DNA of 64,000 nucleotides from Orientallactaga sibirica (GCA_036365145.1 JAEOAD010000034.1:18257501-18321500); one strand, 5' to 3'; shown: positions 22,477 through 33,257, counted from the stretch's first letter. The notes: generated by a model from the sequence alone, not told the origin. Numbers and translations: made by a program.

Positions 22477-22822
22477 TGTTGCAGTTACCTTCTTGTTGCT
22501 GTGACAAAACACCAATCAGAAGCAGTTATAGGAGGAAAATGTTTCAAATTTCAGTTTGGAGGGGAAGTTTCATTATGGTAGAAAAGCATGGCAGAGCAGA
22601 GGCTGGGTATCACATCTTGTCACATCAGCTGGGAAGCAGCAGCAAGAGTGAGCTAGCTCTGAGCACCTAGAGTCCAGGATTAGAAAACCACAAAGTCTGT
22701 GATCAGTGATAAACTTCCTTAGCAAGGTTCCAACTCTCAAAGCTCCACAGCTGCAGATCAAGTATGAGGCTTAATCACAAACACATGAGGCTATGGGGGA
22801 CATTGCACCTCAAACCACCACA
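22477..22822 (-). repeat. 5' LTR of the 20728-22822 element
   Basis: 346 bp, from TGTTGCAGTTACC to CAAACCACCACA on the plus strand. The primer-binding side (left) is too diverged to read a tRNA match. Confidence 0.7.
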
Positions 22823-22929
22823 CCCCATTATATTATTCTGTAACTCCTTGCACCAAGGAAAAATTCCTGCCTTGTAAATAGGATAGTCGGAATGTCAAGA
22901 GCATAACTTCAAATGATATTTAAAATTGC

Positions 22930-23045
22930 ATGATACCCACCTGAGAATAGTGACTCATGCCTTTAATCCCAGCACCAGAGGCAGAAGGCTCACAAATTCA
23001 AGACTAGTCTATAGTACATAGCAAAATTCAATCTCAAAATAAACA
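22930..23045 (+). mobile_element. B1 (7SL-derived) SINE, old
   Basis: TGACTCATGCCTTTAATCCCAGCACCAGAGGCAGAAGG and AAATTCAAGACTAGTCTATAGTACATAG are B1 landmarks. An AATAATAATAA tail follows. Confidence 0.7.
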
Positions 23046-23082
23046 AATAATAATAATAAGTAAATAATTATATAAAATCAAG

Positions 23083-23165
23083 GGCTGGGAATATGAGTTG
23101 GTACTAAAATCCTTGTCTATTATGTCCGGTGCTCTGAGTTTGATAGCCAGCATCCACCACTCCCC
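23083..23165 (+). mobile_element. degraded tRNA/ID-type SINE
   Basis: GGGCTGGGAATATGAGTTGG, then CCGGTGCTCTGAGTTTGATAGCCAGCATCC, corresponds to an ID head and B-box/CCAGCA end. Confidence 0.45.
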
Positions 23166-23929
23166 AAAAGGTTTCCACAGAACTCCAAGAAAGTCACTTT
23201 GGAGAAGAAATCCTTCATCTTCTTGATGACTTGTCACTTACTTACCAATCTTTGTTCTTCTTTGACTCTCCCAGGTGTTCATAAATTAAATTATAGTAAC
23301 TCCCACCTTATCATGCCACATGTCTAGAGTCAAACATTTTGGGTTAATGTATGTCATCCTAATAAAAATGAATCCTCACATAGAGTGACTCATAGCTGCC
23401 ACACAAGCCATGAAAGGGGGCTATTTCTTTGAATTACAAAAGTGCACAGATTGATCTCCTGGTTGAATACATCTAGTAAGAGTTCCCAAACTCTCTTCTC
23501 ACTCCCTGGCAAAAAGAGCCCAAAAGGTGAAATGCCAGTCCATGAACTGTTTCCAATATTTCAAAAATCTTAACGGGAATCATGTATTTCTCCAATAAAA
23601 ATCAGACTTTAATTGCTTTTGGTAGGAACTATATCAACTAAAATTGGTACTTATTGGAAAACTAATTATTCTTTAATAAATGTAGCTTAACAGAACATAC
23701 CTCTTAAAATATTGGCAGTCTATAGAGTAAAACATCATAGGAGAACATAGTCATAGAAAGACGGGGGATTTAGGGCATAGGAATCTGCATTTTGTGCGTG
23801 TGGAAGGAATAGCTCAGAAGCATGTTATACCTTGACATTCTTGGCTCTCCTCCTCACTGTGCTGCCACTAGAAAAGTCTCTACTGCTCCTCTGCTGGACA
23901 CATCCTCTGGTGGCCTGTGAGGGTTCCAC
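23166..23929. other. unique non-coding DNA
   Basis: AT-rich to 23800, then GC-richer. No repeat or exon recognised. Confidence 0.4.
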
Positions 23930-24390
23930 TGCCCTGCCCCCTCCAAGCTGTCCTTCAAACTGCAACTAGAGTGGCCTTTCAGCATGTGCCCCTTGCATCC
24001 TGATTGTCTACCATCCTCTGATGTCTCGCCATTGATTTCCCTCTACTAGGAACACAAGACTCCTTGTATTCTGGCCACAGTGTCTTCTGTAGTCCACCAC
24101 AAGGCTCCAGCCATATCTGATAGTCTCTCATCTTTAAGTACACCCATCTTCTGCCTTCTATTCTGCATCATTCAACTGATGGTTGGTTCCTATTCCCTCT
24201 GCAGAAGGACCTTTCCTGTGCCTGCTTATCTGCTAACTTTGATTCATCCTTTGATTCTCAGCTTCATCATGCCTCCTCAATCAAGCCTTCATTGCCCATG
24301 TTCCTTAACTACATGTTTCCATACGGCACATGCTTTTCATACCACATGTCTGTCTCCTCAGTAGACATGGATTGCTGAAGGATCATGACT
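23930..24390. repeat. L2 LINE 3' fragment (ancient)
   Basis: The order CTCCAAGCTGTCCTTC, CTTGTATTCTGGCCACAGTG, CTTCTGCCTTCTATTCTGCATC, TCCCTCTGCAGAAGGACC, CTCAGCTTCATCATGCCTCCTC and AATCAAGCCTTCATTGCCC follows the L2 3' region (cf. 'ttccctctgcctggaa', 'aagccttccctga'). The 94-codon frame here is a by-product. Confidence 0.6.
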
Positions 24391-25324
24391 TCTGCTGACA
24401 GAGGCAGGATTCATATGCTGGATCTCTGACTCCTGGCTAAACCATGTTTTGGGCCATAGAACTCTGCAGCAATTTTGAAAGCCTCAAGAGTTTGGCATTT
24501 TTCTCCTTAGAGTCTACATTTTAAGAAAAAAAAAATCTGACATTGAATTTATGCTGGAATAATTTTAGGACTACCAATGAAGGTAGAACACATACCTTCG
24601 CTGCCAACACACATTCTGCCTTCCAAACTGGAAGGGCATGGAAGAGGCTTAAGGTCAGAAACCCAAAGTAGAAGAACATTCTAGGCAAAGGCACCTAGAA
24701 CAACTTCACAATGAAAGGTGTTTATGTGCAAGCTAGGACAAAGAAGTCCTGTCATTTACATGAGAGAGAAAAGAGATAATGCATAGGAAGGCCTAGTCCC
24801 ATTATGCTGGGGACATACAAAGGATGTTTTCCTATGGCTCCTTGGCTTTCTGGGACCCAGCAAGCACCACTGAGGCAGGGAGATGAGCATCTTCTCACAC
24901 CTGTTTACAGGTTCATAACTATGACCCACAGTGTTTGCACTCTTAACACTACCCAACTTCACAGTCACTATAGTCCTGGATACTAGCTGCTGCTTCAAGA
25001 GACAAGAAAACCACCAAAAAGCAAGGGGATTTTCCAAGCTTAATAATGAGGGAAGGTAGGCACTTTTGAAAATTAAGAACTCTGCACTTTATTTATTAAG
25101 GACTTTTTTTGGCATCATTGAGATCCTTAACTACCCTGAACTACTGGTAAACCAGAAACATTATTATTCTTGTTCCTTTTCTTTTCCAAATCAGAAAATC
25201 AGGAATAAAATATGTCAATTAATTTTTCTGAGATGTGACTAAAGTTTAGAAGGTCTCTGTGTTCAAGAAGGATAGTCAATGCCACTCTCCCCAACCAAAA
25301 AAATGTTGAATCTTAGTTTTGCTT
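24391..25324. other. unique non-coding DNA
   Basis: No repeat recognised. The 93-codon minus-strand frame 24756-25037 overlaps a plus-strand frame and looks fortuitous. Confidence 0.4.
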
Positions 25325-25455
25325 TATTAAGCAATATATGGAAAGTTAGTAAAACTCTCTCATCTTCAGCTTCCTCATCTATAAAAGGAAGATAAAAATA
25401 ATCTCATTCTACAGCCATTATGAAATGAAATGAGATATTGTATCTGGTAGAGTAA
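25325..25455 (+). repeat. MIR SINE fragment (ancient)
   Basis: CATCTTCAGCTTCCTCATCTATAAAAGGAAGATAAAAATAATC and ATTATGAAATGAAATGAGAT are MIR core-to-3' landmarks in sense orientation. Confidence 0.7.
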
Positions 25456-26163
25456 TGGATGGATATACATGGACTGGATATTTAGGACTAAGAACCCTAG
25501 TGTTTGAACTCCAAAGCCCCTTCTTTTCTATATTACATTATATTTTTTAGTGAGCACACAGAGTTTTAGGTTTCATAATGGCACTTTCAAATACATCTTA
25601 TTTTAATTGATTCTTATTCCCCTTCTCGCCCTTTCCTTCTCCCTTCCTGTATCCTCGCCCTTCTGTTCACATGTTCCTACCTCCTTCCTCATCAACTCTT
25701 TTTAACTGTTCTGAGTCACCATTCTATCTTTTTAGGTTTTATCAATGTTTGCCACATACATGTAGATTACAAGCTAAGATCATATGCAACAGAGAACATG
25801 TGATTTTGGGTAGAACCCTGTCTTATTTCTTGTCCTCCAGCAATATGCTCTGGATCACTTAATGTCTTGGGCTACAATCCTCGCATCAGCAAGGAGACTG
25901 TGATTTTGCATCATCTCTCTGAATTCAGTTGCCTTCACTTCCACTTGAAAGGAAGAAAAGAGTGTCTCTCTGATAAGATTATTCTCATAGCTAAATATGT
26001 TTTGCAAGGCCTTCACCCAATGTGAGGCACTTAGCCAACACTAATATCTAATATGTCTATCATCTCCATAGTTGTAGCTAACATTGTCAGCCCCTCCCAT
26101 CATGAGACAGGATATATACTTTGTATCTCTGTGAGGTGATCAGAAACTTAGTTCCATTTGGAT

Positions 26164-26186
26164 AAAAAAAAAAAAAAAAAAAAAAA
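26164..26186 (+). repeat. A23 homopolymer
   Basis: A long A run preceded by GTTCCATTTGGAT, with no recognised SINE or L1 body upstream and no AATAAA close by. Confidence 0.9.
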
Positions 26187-27739
26187 GTGATGCATTTTCT
26201 GTTTCTTCACTAACAAAGGCCCCTCACGTTTTTTTTCTGTTTTTAAGTGACATAGAATCATAGATCCTCAGGTCTAAAAGGTCTAAAAAACATTTCAGTG
26301 ACATGCAGCTAACTTTCTCAATAATCTCTGAATTCTCCTCCTGATTCCTCCATCAAGTGGTTTTAGACATGCACTTGAATTCCTCTGGTGATAGGGACCT
26401 CATCACTCAGTAAGGTAGCCCACACTCTAAGCAGTTTAGCATGCTTTGCTCACAGACATTCATCTTCTTCCTTGTCTTCTGAAGTCTCCCTGCCACCTCC
26501 AGCAGGATCCAAGGAAGTCACAAAGAATTTACAAAAGCCCAATGTCAGCAACATGTTTCTCCAGACTGTAACAAACGTGATTCCTGTTTGTTGGCCATTT
26601 TTTTCCTCCTTCCTTCTGAAAAAAAGTCTTAAGCACATTTTACCATTCGAAGATTTTTTTTCCCTTCTCTTCTGCAGGTTCCCAGTGGGATGAAAAGCAA
26701 TAAAAAGTCAGAAAGAAGTATAGGTTAGCCTTCTGGCTTTGTCACTTAGACAAATAACACTGTAAAATACAGTGAATGCTATCGGTTAAAGTGAACTTCT
26801 TCTTCGGCCCTGTGCTTTTCCCTAGATTCTGATGCAGAGGGGCTGGACAGGCAAATCTATTCTTCTGGAGATGGATAAGTTAGTGAGTAAAAGATTTTGC
26901 AATGCAAACAAATTCTTGCTATAATATTCTCCTGACAATTGCACTTGGTCCTCTCATTTTGTGACTCATGTAAATAAAATCTCCAGGGCACCCAGGATAT
27001 CTGAGAACACCCTGAAGCATTTGCAAGTCAGAAACAGTAAAGAACATTTCCCAGCAGTCCTTGCTATGCCAGGGAGCCTGTCTGCACTTAGCATTCTTTC
27101 TTCTTCTACACCCCAGCATCATATTGCCCTTATGTTTAATGTCCTTTGTATTTCTAATCAGCTTCCCTGATCTTCTTCTGGCTTAAAAAAGTCACATGAA
27201 TAGACATCATGAGAGGATCTTGTAATATTTCACACTTTCCAGTGGAAACTATACTGGATGGGAATGTTAATATCCAATCACAGATAAAGGCCTGAAAAGT
27301 TGCAGGAGAATTTTCTATTAAGATATGAAGATACTTGGAAAGTACTCTCACCTTGCTCTGAAACCTTATCAGGTAAGTAGGCAGCATATGGTGTTAGGAA
27401 AAGATACTGGTGGAGTTACATCTCTTGCCCTGCTATGGGTTAAATGTGAATTCCAAGTCCAGAGCAAATGCAAAACAGAGAAAACCTGTTTGATTTCTGT
27501 GCTCTCTGACCAGTTTGAACAAGGTTAGGAGCAGAAAAGTGGCCACTGCAGCTTTGATATGGCAGTGGGGGTGGAGGAGGATCTCAAGGTTGACTTAGAA
27601 TTTTTCTCCTATGAACAAGCAGTCTCATGGACACAGTAATAAACTGTAGGCAGCATTTACATTCATATCACAATATATAATGGTGTCTTCTTACCTACTG
27701 CGTCATGGGAGACTCAATGGCAGTGACTGATAAAATTCC
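26187..27739. other. unique non-coding DNA
   Basis: No interspersed repeat recognised. The 101-codon frame 26388-26693 (+) faces a 62-codon frame on the other strand; neither resembles a known protein. Confidence 0.4.
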
Positions 27740-27873
27740 CTTTTTTGTCCAGGAAGGTACCAAGGTTCAGGAGTGTGAAGTTTGTTCATAAAGTCACAGA
27801 GTAAATGGTGGTAGGTTTTGAATAAAGACATTTCTGATTCCAAGCTTACTGCTTTATCCATTACAACTCTGCT
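27740..27873 (-). repeat. MIR SINE fragment (ancient)
   Basis: AAAGTCACAGAGTAAATGGTGG, TGATTCCAAGCTTACTGC and TTTATCCATTACAACTCTGC are reverse-complement MIR landmarks (complement of 'gttaagagca'). Confidence 0.7.
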
Positions 27874-28009
27874 TGTGAGGGAAGGTGAAATGGTGATGAG
27901 TGTATGTCTGATGGAGCTGGTGGTACAGGATGGCCACTTACGTTATCTTCAGGTTTTTCATCCTAAAAAAAGCCACACCCTATGTTAGATATTTCCATGA
28001 AATCTCTCA

Positions 28010-28140
28010 GTGCCTCCATATAACAGCCATAAAATAAATGTACTTTTTCTACATGCAAATTTTATAGGTGAACAGAGTGAGAATCAGAGAACCTAAATAA
28101 CTATTTTCAAGTAAGTGATCAAATCTAGTTTGTGCTAAAT
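28010..28140 (-). repeat. MIR SINE fragment (ancient)
   Basis: TTTTATAGGTGAACAGAGTGAGAATCAGAGAACCTAAATAAC and CAAGTAAGTGATCAAATCTAG match the reverse-complement MIR core. Confidence 0.5.
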
Positions 28141-28154
28141 TTAAAAAATTGAAG

Positions 28155-28365
28155 GGGCTGAAGAGATTGCTCAGTGGTTAAGGCACTTGTCTGCAAAGCC
28201 TAATGACCTGGACTCAATTCCCCAGTACCCACAAAAAGCCATATTCATAAAGTGGTACATGCATCTGAAGTTGGTTTGTAGTTACATTAGGCCCTAATAT
28301 GTCAATTCTCTCTCTCTTCTCTATCACTCTTCTTGCAAATAAATAAAAATAAAATTTTAAAAAGT
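28155..28365 (+). mobile_element. Dip-type tRNA SINE, diverged
   Basis: GGGGCTGAAGAGATTGCTCAGTGG, AGGCACTTGTCTGCAAAGCC, CTCAATTCCCCAGTACCC, a diverged body, CTCTCTCTCTTCTC and an AAATAAATAAAAATAAAAT tail. Confidence 0.9.
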
Positions 28366-28590
28366 ATGGGGGATGAGAAATGTCTTAGTGGTTAGGGCAT
28401 TTGCCTGCGAAGTCTAAGGATCTCTGTTTGCTTCTCCAGAACCCACATAAACCAGATGCACAAGGGGGTGCATGTGTCTGGAGTTCATTTGCAGTGGCTA
28501 GAGGCCTTGGTGTGCACATTTTCTCTTTCTCTCTATCTGCCTATCTCTCTCTATCAGATAAATAAAATAAATAAAATATTTTTAAATTAA
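28366..28590 (+). mobile_element. Dip-type tRNA SINE, head-to-tail with the previous copy
   Basis: GGGGGATGAGAAATGTCTTAGTGG head, GGCATTTGCCTGCGAAG, CCAGATGCACAAGGGGGTGC body, CTGGAGTTCATTTGCAGTGG, and a TAAATAAAATAAATAAAAT tail. It starts in or at the A-rich tail of 28155-28365. Confidence 0.9.
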
Positions 28591-28652
28591 AAGGCTTTGG
28601 AGGCTTTATATACTCCTCATCACTGCCACTCCCACACACATAAATGTGTGAG

Positions 28653-28955
28653 GTGGGTGTGTTGGCTAATTTTATGTGACAATAACTGGGCGAAAGGAAC
28701 TGATACATAATAATTTTTCTGGCATATCAATGAGAGCAGTTCAAGAGATTAGCCACCGAGTGTGCACACAGTAACCAGAATGTGCAGGAGCTCTCACATC
28801 TCTGACAGGCTTGGATACAACAAGGAGGAAGGATGAGTTTATTCTGGTTTGTACTGGGACAATGATCCACCCCCGCCTTTAAATCCTGGCTCTCTTGATT
28901 CAAAGGTCTTTGATTTGTGCTGGAACCATCACACTGGCTATTCCTGGACACGTGG
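28653..28955 (+). repeat. possible ancient MLT/MaLR-type LTR
   Basis: GTGTTGGCTAATTTTATGTGACAATAACTGGGCG, then CTGGCTCTCTTGATTCAAAGG, TTTGTGCTGGAACCATCACAC and GGCTATTCCTGG recall a common mammalian LTR that starts 'ttggctaattttatgtgtcaacttgactgggc'. Middle unreadable. Family name uncertain. Confidence 0.4.
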
Positions 28956-29389
28956 AGTTAAGAGAGTGATAGAAAAATTAACTTATATGCCAAATTTAAT
29001 CAGGACTTTATTTTATTCAGGTGGTAATTCTCATGAGGCAGCTGCCAACTAACAAGGTCTAAGGATTAAGGGAAAACGCTAGATGCAGATCAACGGATGC
29101 AGTTATACCATAAGCCTGCATTGAACACCCACTGCATGCAGTTCTTACACACCAAGCAGCAAGTGAGATGGAGATCTTGGAAGAACCTTGTAATGCAAAA
29201 ATCATTTGCTAGCCTGTATAAATATCAGTTCAGATTAAAGTTATGGGAGAGAAGGAACAATCAATGGGAAGATTGAAGGCAACATTGGAAAACTGCTATT
29301 TGGTTAAGATGGTCACCCTCCTTGGAGACTTCAGGCACATTAAAGATTTGGATCATTGAATAAATCATATCAAATTTCTAAAGCAAGGA

Positions 29390-29525
29390 AATCTTTGGTT
29401 ATGTGCCAGGCAGGACACATGTTCAAATCCCGATTGAGTCACTTACTAACTAACTGATTTTGCACATCAATGAACTTCTCTCAACCTTTTCTACATTTGT
29501 GAAAGGTTGCAAAGCATTCATGCCA
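29390..29525 (+). repeat. MIR SINE fragment (ancient)
   Basis: GTTCAAATCCCGATTGAGTCACTTACTAACTAACTGATTTTG and TCTCTCAACCTTTTCTACATTTGTGAAAGG are MIR core landmarks. Confidence 0.7.
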
Positions 29526-30084
29526 TCATCCAATGCCTTGGGTTAGTTATCTCAAAGTAGAGATCCACAAGCATGCTCCATTTGCAGTGTCTCAGTAATG
29601 TGTTCAGAGTGCCTCTAGGCCAAAGAAATGCCTAATTAGTTCTGCTGAATGAGATGGTCTGAATTGTTTAATAAGAATATATCTTTTGTCATTTAGCGTA
29701 CTTTGAGAAAAGATTAGCATAATTTGAGAAAAGATAATGCAATCACCTCATCCTTACTACAACCTACAGACACAGCACAATTTCTCAAACGTTGGCGTTG
29801 GTGTGGTCACCACTTTTCCTACATTTTGTTCTGCACTGATCTTTCATCACGTGTATATGACATCACTCAGAAGATGACTGTGATGTGATGTGATGTGATG
29901 TGATGTGATGTGATGTGATGTGAATGACCCAGGAGCAGCACGGTGTCTGTCAGTCATCAAACGTCACTGAGATTTGCTCTAAAAAGTGTTAAATGTCTTT
30001 CAGTAACCCCTGAAGTTTTACAAGACCTTAGCCCACCTTTTCAGAGGCATATTTCAAAAGATTGGATTAAATGCTATATGTATA
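29526..30084. other. unique non-coding DNA around a pentanucleotide repeat
   Basis: Apart from the GTGAT array, nothing was recognised. A TCAGTCATCAAACGTCACTGAG motif follows the array at about 29950. Confidence 0.4.
29879..29923. repeat. (GTGAT)n pentanucleotide microsatellite, about 9 units
   Basis: About 45 bp of uninterrupted GTGAT units, ended by TGAATGACC. Confidence 0.95.
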
Positions 30085-30699
30085 ATACATTATTTATATA
30101 ATACAATGAACTGTCACAAATTAACAAGATAAAGTGGAACATTCCAGTAAGGGGGCCAGCAAAGCAGATGAGGAGGAGGAGAGAGGAATATAAATACAGA
30201 AACATCAAAAGAGAAAATCCTAATGGCCAAAACAAGCTTAATGTGTAAGATAAGGCTTCTGTGGTTGTAAGAGAAATCAAACCAAAACAACAGTGAATAA
30301 CATTTTTCACCTGTCCCATGCATGAAATCTAAAGATTGATTCTATCTTGTGGAGAATGAGAGTTTAGGAAAATAAAAACCCTCTCACATTTCCAGTGAGT
30401 ATATATATATCACTGCAGAATTTTTGGAAATTAAGCTGAAAGTATGTAATAAAACTTAAAAATTGTATCCATTTAGCACAGCAATTCCACTTGAAGGAAT
30501 CCAGTATGCAGAGACAAAACATATATGGTCAAGGATTTTTATTTAAAAATTGCTTATCATACCATAAAACAAAGACTAGAAGCAAACTGAAATTCTGCCA
30601 ATTGTAGAATAATTCTGATGCATATATTACATGGAGAGTTGTTTACTTATTGTTTTAAAAGAGTTATAGCTATGTGTGTTGACCAACTAGGATGGTAGT
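30085..30699 (+). repeat. old L1 fragment, ORF2 3' end, decayed
   Basis: The order is that of mammalian L1 ORF2 end: AATCCTAATGGCCAAAACAAGC, AGAGAAATCAAACCAAAACAACAGTG, TTGTGGAGAATGAGAG, CAGCAATTCCACTTGAAGGAATCC and CATATATTACATGGAGAG. The reading frame is destroyed. An A26 run follows directly (30700-30725), perhaps expanded from an A-rich stretch. Confidence 0.7.
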
Positions 30700-30725
30700 A
30701 AAAAAAAAAAAAAAAAAAAAAAAAA
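30700..30725 (+). repeat. A26 homopolymer
   Basis: Uninterrupted A run between the old L1 piece and the left target duplication of the next SINE. Confidence 0.95.
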
Positions 30726-30741
30726 GGCAAAATGCAGAGTT

Positions 30742-31058
30742 GGGCTGGAGAGATGGCTTAGTGGTTAAGGCACCTGCCTCCTAAGCCTAAGAACCCGGTT
30801 CCAATCTCCAGGTCCCACATTTAGCCAGATGCAGTGACGCAAGGGCACAATGCCTCACTTGACCACAAGGGGGCACAGACATCTTGATTTGGTTCACAGC
30901 AGCTGAGAGGCTGCTGGCGCGCCCATCTCTGTCTTCCTCTTCCTTTCTTTCTGTCTCTCTCCAAAAAATAAAAAATTAAAAAATAAGTAAAAATAAATAA
31001 ATAAAATAAAAAAGAAAGAAAAACTCTTAACTATGCAGGGAAAAGGCCTTAGTTTAAA
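30742..31058 (+). mobile_element. Dip-type tRNA SINE, long-body subtype, with extra 3' sequence
   Basis: Head GGGCTGGAGAGATGGCTTAG, then CCAATCTCCAGGTCCCACA, GTGACGCAAGGGCACAAT, TTCACAGCAGCTGAGA and an A-rich tail with AAATAAATA units. After the tail come about 38 further bases (31020-31058, including CTATGCAGGGAAAAGGCC) before the target duplication. The 13-bp duplication AAAATGCAGAGTT (30729-30741 and 31059-31071) is perfect. Confidence 0.9.
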
Positions 31059-31071
31059 AAAATGCAGAGTT

Positions 31072-31590
31072 AATAGGGTTTTTAAAAATATATATAAACA
31101 AATAAAAGAAAAATAAGTTCATCTTTGCACAATCATCTAGAAAAGTAGGTAGAACAAAAGCCATTTTGCTGAATTATTGATATTTATTAAAATGTGTATG
31201 TGTCTGGGGAAGGGCAGATGGGTTTGCATAGAGAAGGGGACATTATTGGCTTAATCTATGCTCATGTAGAATTTGTTTTGCAGATGGCAAACAGCATTAA
31301 TGGCCTTTAGCAATTTAAACAGTAAATCCAGCCATGTGCTTATATGCTGTCCCCACTTAGATGCATCTGACATGCCGCCTGCAGTGCTGGCCTGGCACCC
31401 ACAGATCTTACTCCTGATGTCTTTAGTTGTCTTTTTGTGTGCCTGTCTGTTATATTGCTGCCCTTTTCTCTATTTTTATATTTTGCATTTATCTCCCCCT
31501 TTTCCTTTCATTATCTTCTTTCCTTCTACCTCCCTTGATTCTATGCCAGAAGATGGAGGCACCCTCTCCACAGAGGGAATGAAATAGGGC
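31072..31590. other. unique non-coding DNA
   Basis: A 104-codon frame (31273-31587, +) is rich in L, C and F because of a pyrimidine-rich tract (31430-31530). It encodes nothing I recognise. Confidence 0.4.
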
Positions 31591-31760
31591 CCTGCCCTTA
31601 GGAGGTTTTCAATCTGCTAGGCTGAAGATTAGCAAATTTTCAGCTAAAGAGGAATGATGCTAGGGAAATCGTGCCAGATGGATGGAATTTTGATGAAGAA
31701 CGGGCTAAGTCATCTACTTAGGAAATGAGGGAGCCGAGGACTTTCAGGGAATAAACGTGG
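31591..31760. repeat. possible L2-like LINE fragment
   Basis: GGCCCTGCCCTTAGGAGGTTTTCAATCTGC, then a GATGCTAGGGAAATCG / GGGAGCCGAGGACTTTCAGGG segment, recalls the L2 'ccctgccctcaaggagcttacaatct' region. Weak. Confidence 0.4.
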
Positions 31761-33105
31761 CTTAGACTGCAATATGGAGTCAACAGGAGATGAATGTGAG
31801 GATTGCGCCCTGCAATCCTCCCTGGGTGGTTTTGAGATCTATCTTTCTAAAGATACAGGTCTGGGCTCAGACACTTCTGAAAGCCTCTCTGGAGTCTGAT
31901 TGCTCCTTTCTTCAAGCTGCATGTAAGATGTAGGGGCAGAAGAGCCCTTCCCATACCTAACACTCCATCTTTTATACCCTTCAAATTCTGCTTCACCCAT
32001 AAATAGAAACTCAGATTCCAGCCACCTGCACCCCCACACCCTGAGCCCCTCCTCTCACCCCCCTCGCTCTCAGCCTGCACACTGGCCTCTTTTCAGCCCC
32101 AAGTCGACCATTGTTCCAGGATCAGTCTGTCTGTCATTCTGGACAAGCGTCTTCCCAGAGACACAAGAAGGGTCAGATGGCAGGACTGCTAAGCTGGGCA
32201 CCCATACACTGTGTCCTAGTTTTCCATGTTAAGCTGTGAGAGGTTGCAACTTATGTTTCCCCCTCCTCTTTCCCTAAATCCCTTTTCTGATCCTGAAGCA
32301 ATGGCTTTGCCAGTCCTAGGAGAAGCCTCCTGCCCCAGAAAACCAGTCCTGAGGAGTTGCCATCAGTCCCCATTGTCTGTGTCCTGGGACCAGTGCCAAG
32401 GCCTGTGCCTCTTGGCTGAGGATGTAGAAAGGCCCTGTTCAATCCCATCTGTTAAGAGGTGGAGAGAAAAGTCAGATGTTCTCCTCCTCCTCCCCTCTCC
32501 TGACAACCCCAAGTTCTGTGGATGAGTGGTTTTCCCCAGATGAAAAACGAGAGCCCTGTCAGGCAAGTCTTCTTGCTTGACAAAGACAGACTCTAAATAT
32601 AGAAAGGTACAGCTCAACTCCACACAAGGCAAGCAACCCCAAGCAGTTCACAGCTTCTGGGGTTTCCTCCCCTTGTGGCACTGAGCCAGGACTTAGAACA
32701 GAGGTGGGGGAGGGATAAGCACCTCTCCTTACCATAAAAATATCAGTTGTGAAAATATGTCTTGAGTCTTAAGACCCACTGAGACATTTTTTTGATTTCT
32801 CACTTTTATCTCCAAATAGGTTTGATCTCTTTTATTGAGATGTTTCCAAAGGGAACCGCTTCCAAAGGACCATCCCTAAGATGGAGGTGAGGGTGTACAC
32901 ATGCATGTTGCTTTTCCTTGTAGCAAGCACTGAATATCCACTACTTTATTAAAACATAACCATATCAAGGGCATGGATCCAAGGTCACTTTGTTGGAAAA
33001 CTGTTTATCTTGCTCCAGAAGTTCCTATGTAATGATGGACGGATTGTGCCACTAGATCCCTTTAGAAGATATGAAAAAGTCCAAGATGCTTCTTTTGTTC
33101 CATTA
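31761..33105. other. unique, locally GC-richer non-coding DNA
   Basis: The interval 31830-32720 is more C/G-rich than most of the window but CpG-poor, so it is not a CpG island. Overlapping frames of 65-99 codons occur on both strands. No exon structure was supported; a transcript or regulatory element cannot be excluded. Confidence 0.4.
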
Positions 33106-33230
33106 ATTTATTTTTTTATTGTACTTTTAAAGACAAGGTCTCATGTAGCACAGGCTTGTCTCAAACTCCTAATCCTCCTGCCTCAGCCTCCTTGGTGTTG
33201 GGTTTATAGGTGTGTACCAACATACTTGAA
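33106..33230 (-). mobile_element. B1-like SINE, old
   Basis: Antisense B1: AGACAAGGTCTCATGTAGCACAGGC, CTCAAACTCCTAATCCTCCTGCCTCAGCCTCC, and GTGTTGGGTTTATAGGTGTGTACC. Confidence 0.85.
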
Positions 33231-33257
33231 ACCTTTCATCACACTAAGAAGCTTAGG

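Larger units (their letters stand above)
20728..22822 (-). mobile_element. MaLR-like LTR retrotransposon with two LTRs
   Basis: Read on the minus strand, a 5' LTR (22477-22822), an internal region and a 3' LTR (20728-21071) are recognisable. The LTRs share GCTGTGACAAAACACC-like and AGGCTATGGGGGACATT words and end at ACCACCACA. Next to the 3' LTR is a polypurine tract (TTCTACCCCTGCCCCCCAT on the plus strand). Internal words match 34940-36115, for example AGTAACAAAGAAGTCTCTAGG against AGCAACAAGTCTCTGG. A second LTR-like unit sits inside (21287-21670). No target duplication was found. Confidence 0.7.

Noticed and set aside
26164..26186. Poly(A) tail of a processed pseudogene
   Set aside because: No gene-like sequence, AATAAA or target duplication was found upstream of the A run, and no long frame lies before it.
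30742..30815. Possible tRNA gene from the pol III A and B boxes in SINE heads
   Set aside because: The boxes belong to SINE copies with SINE bodies and tails; no cloverleaf-length tRNA with paired acceptor stem is present.
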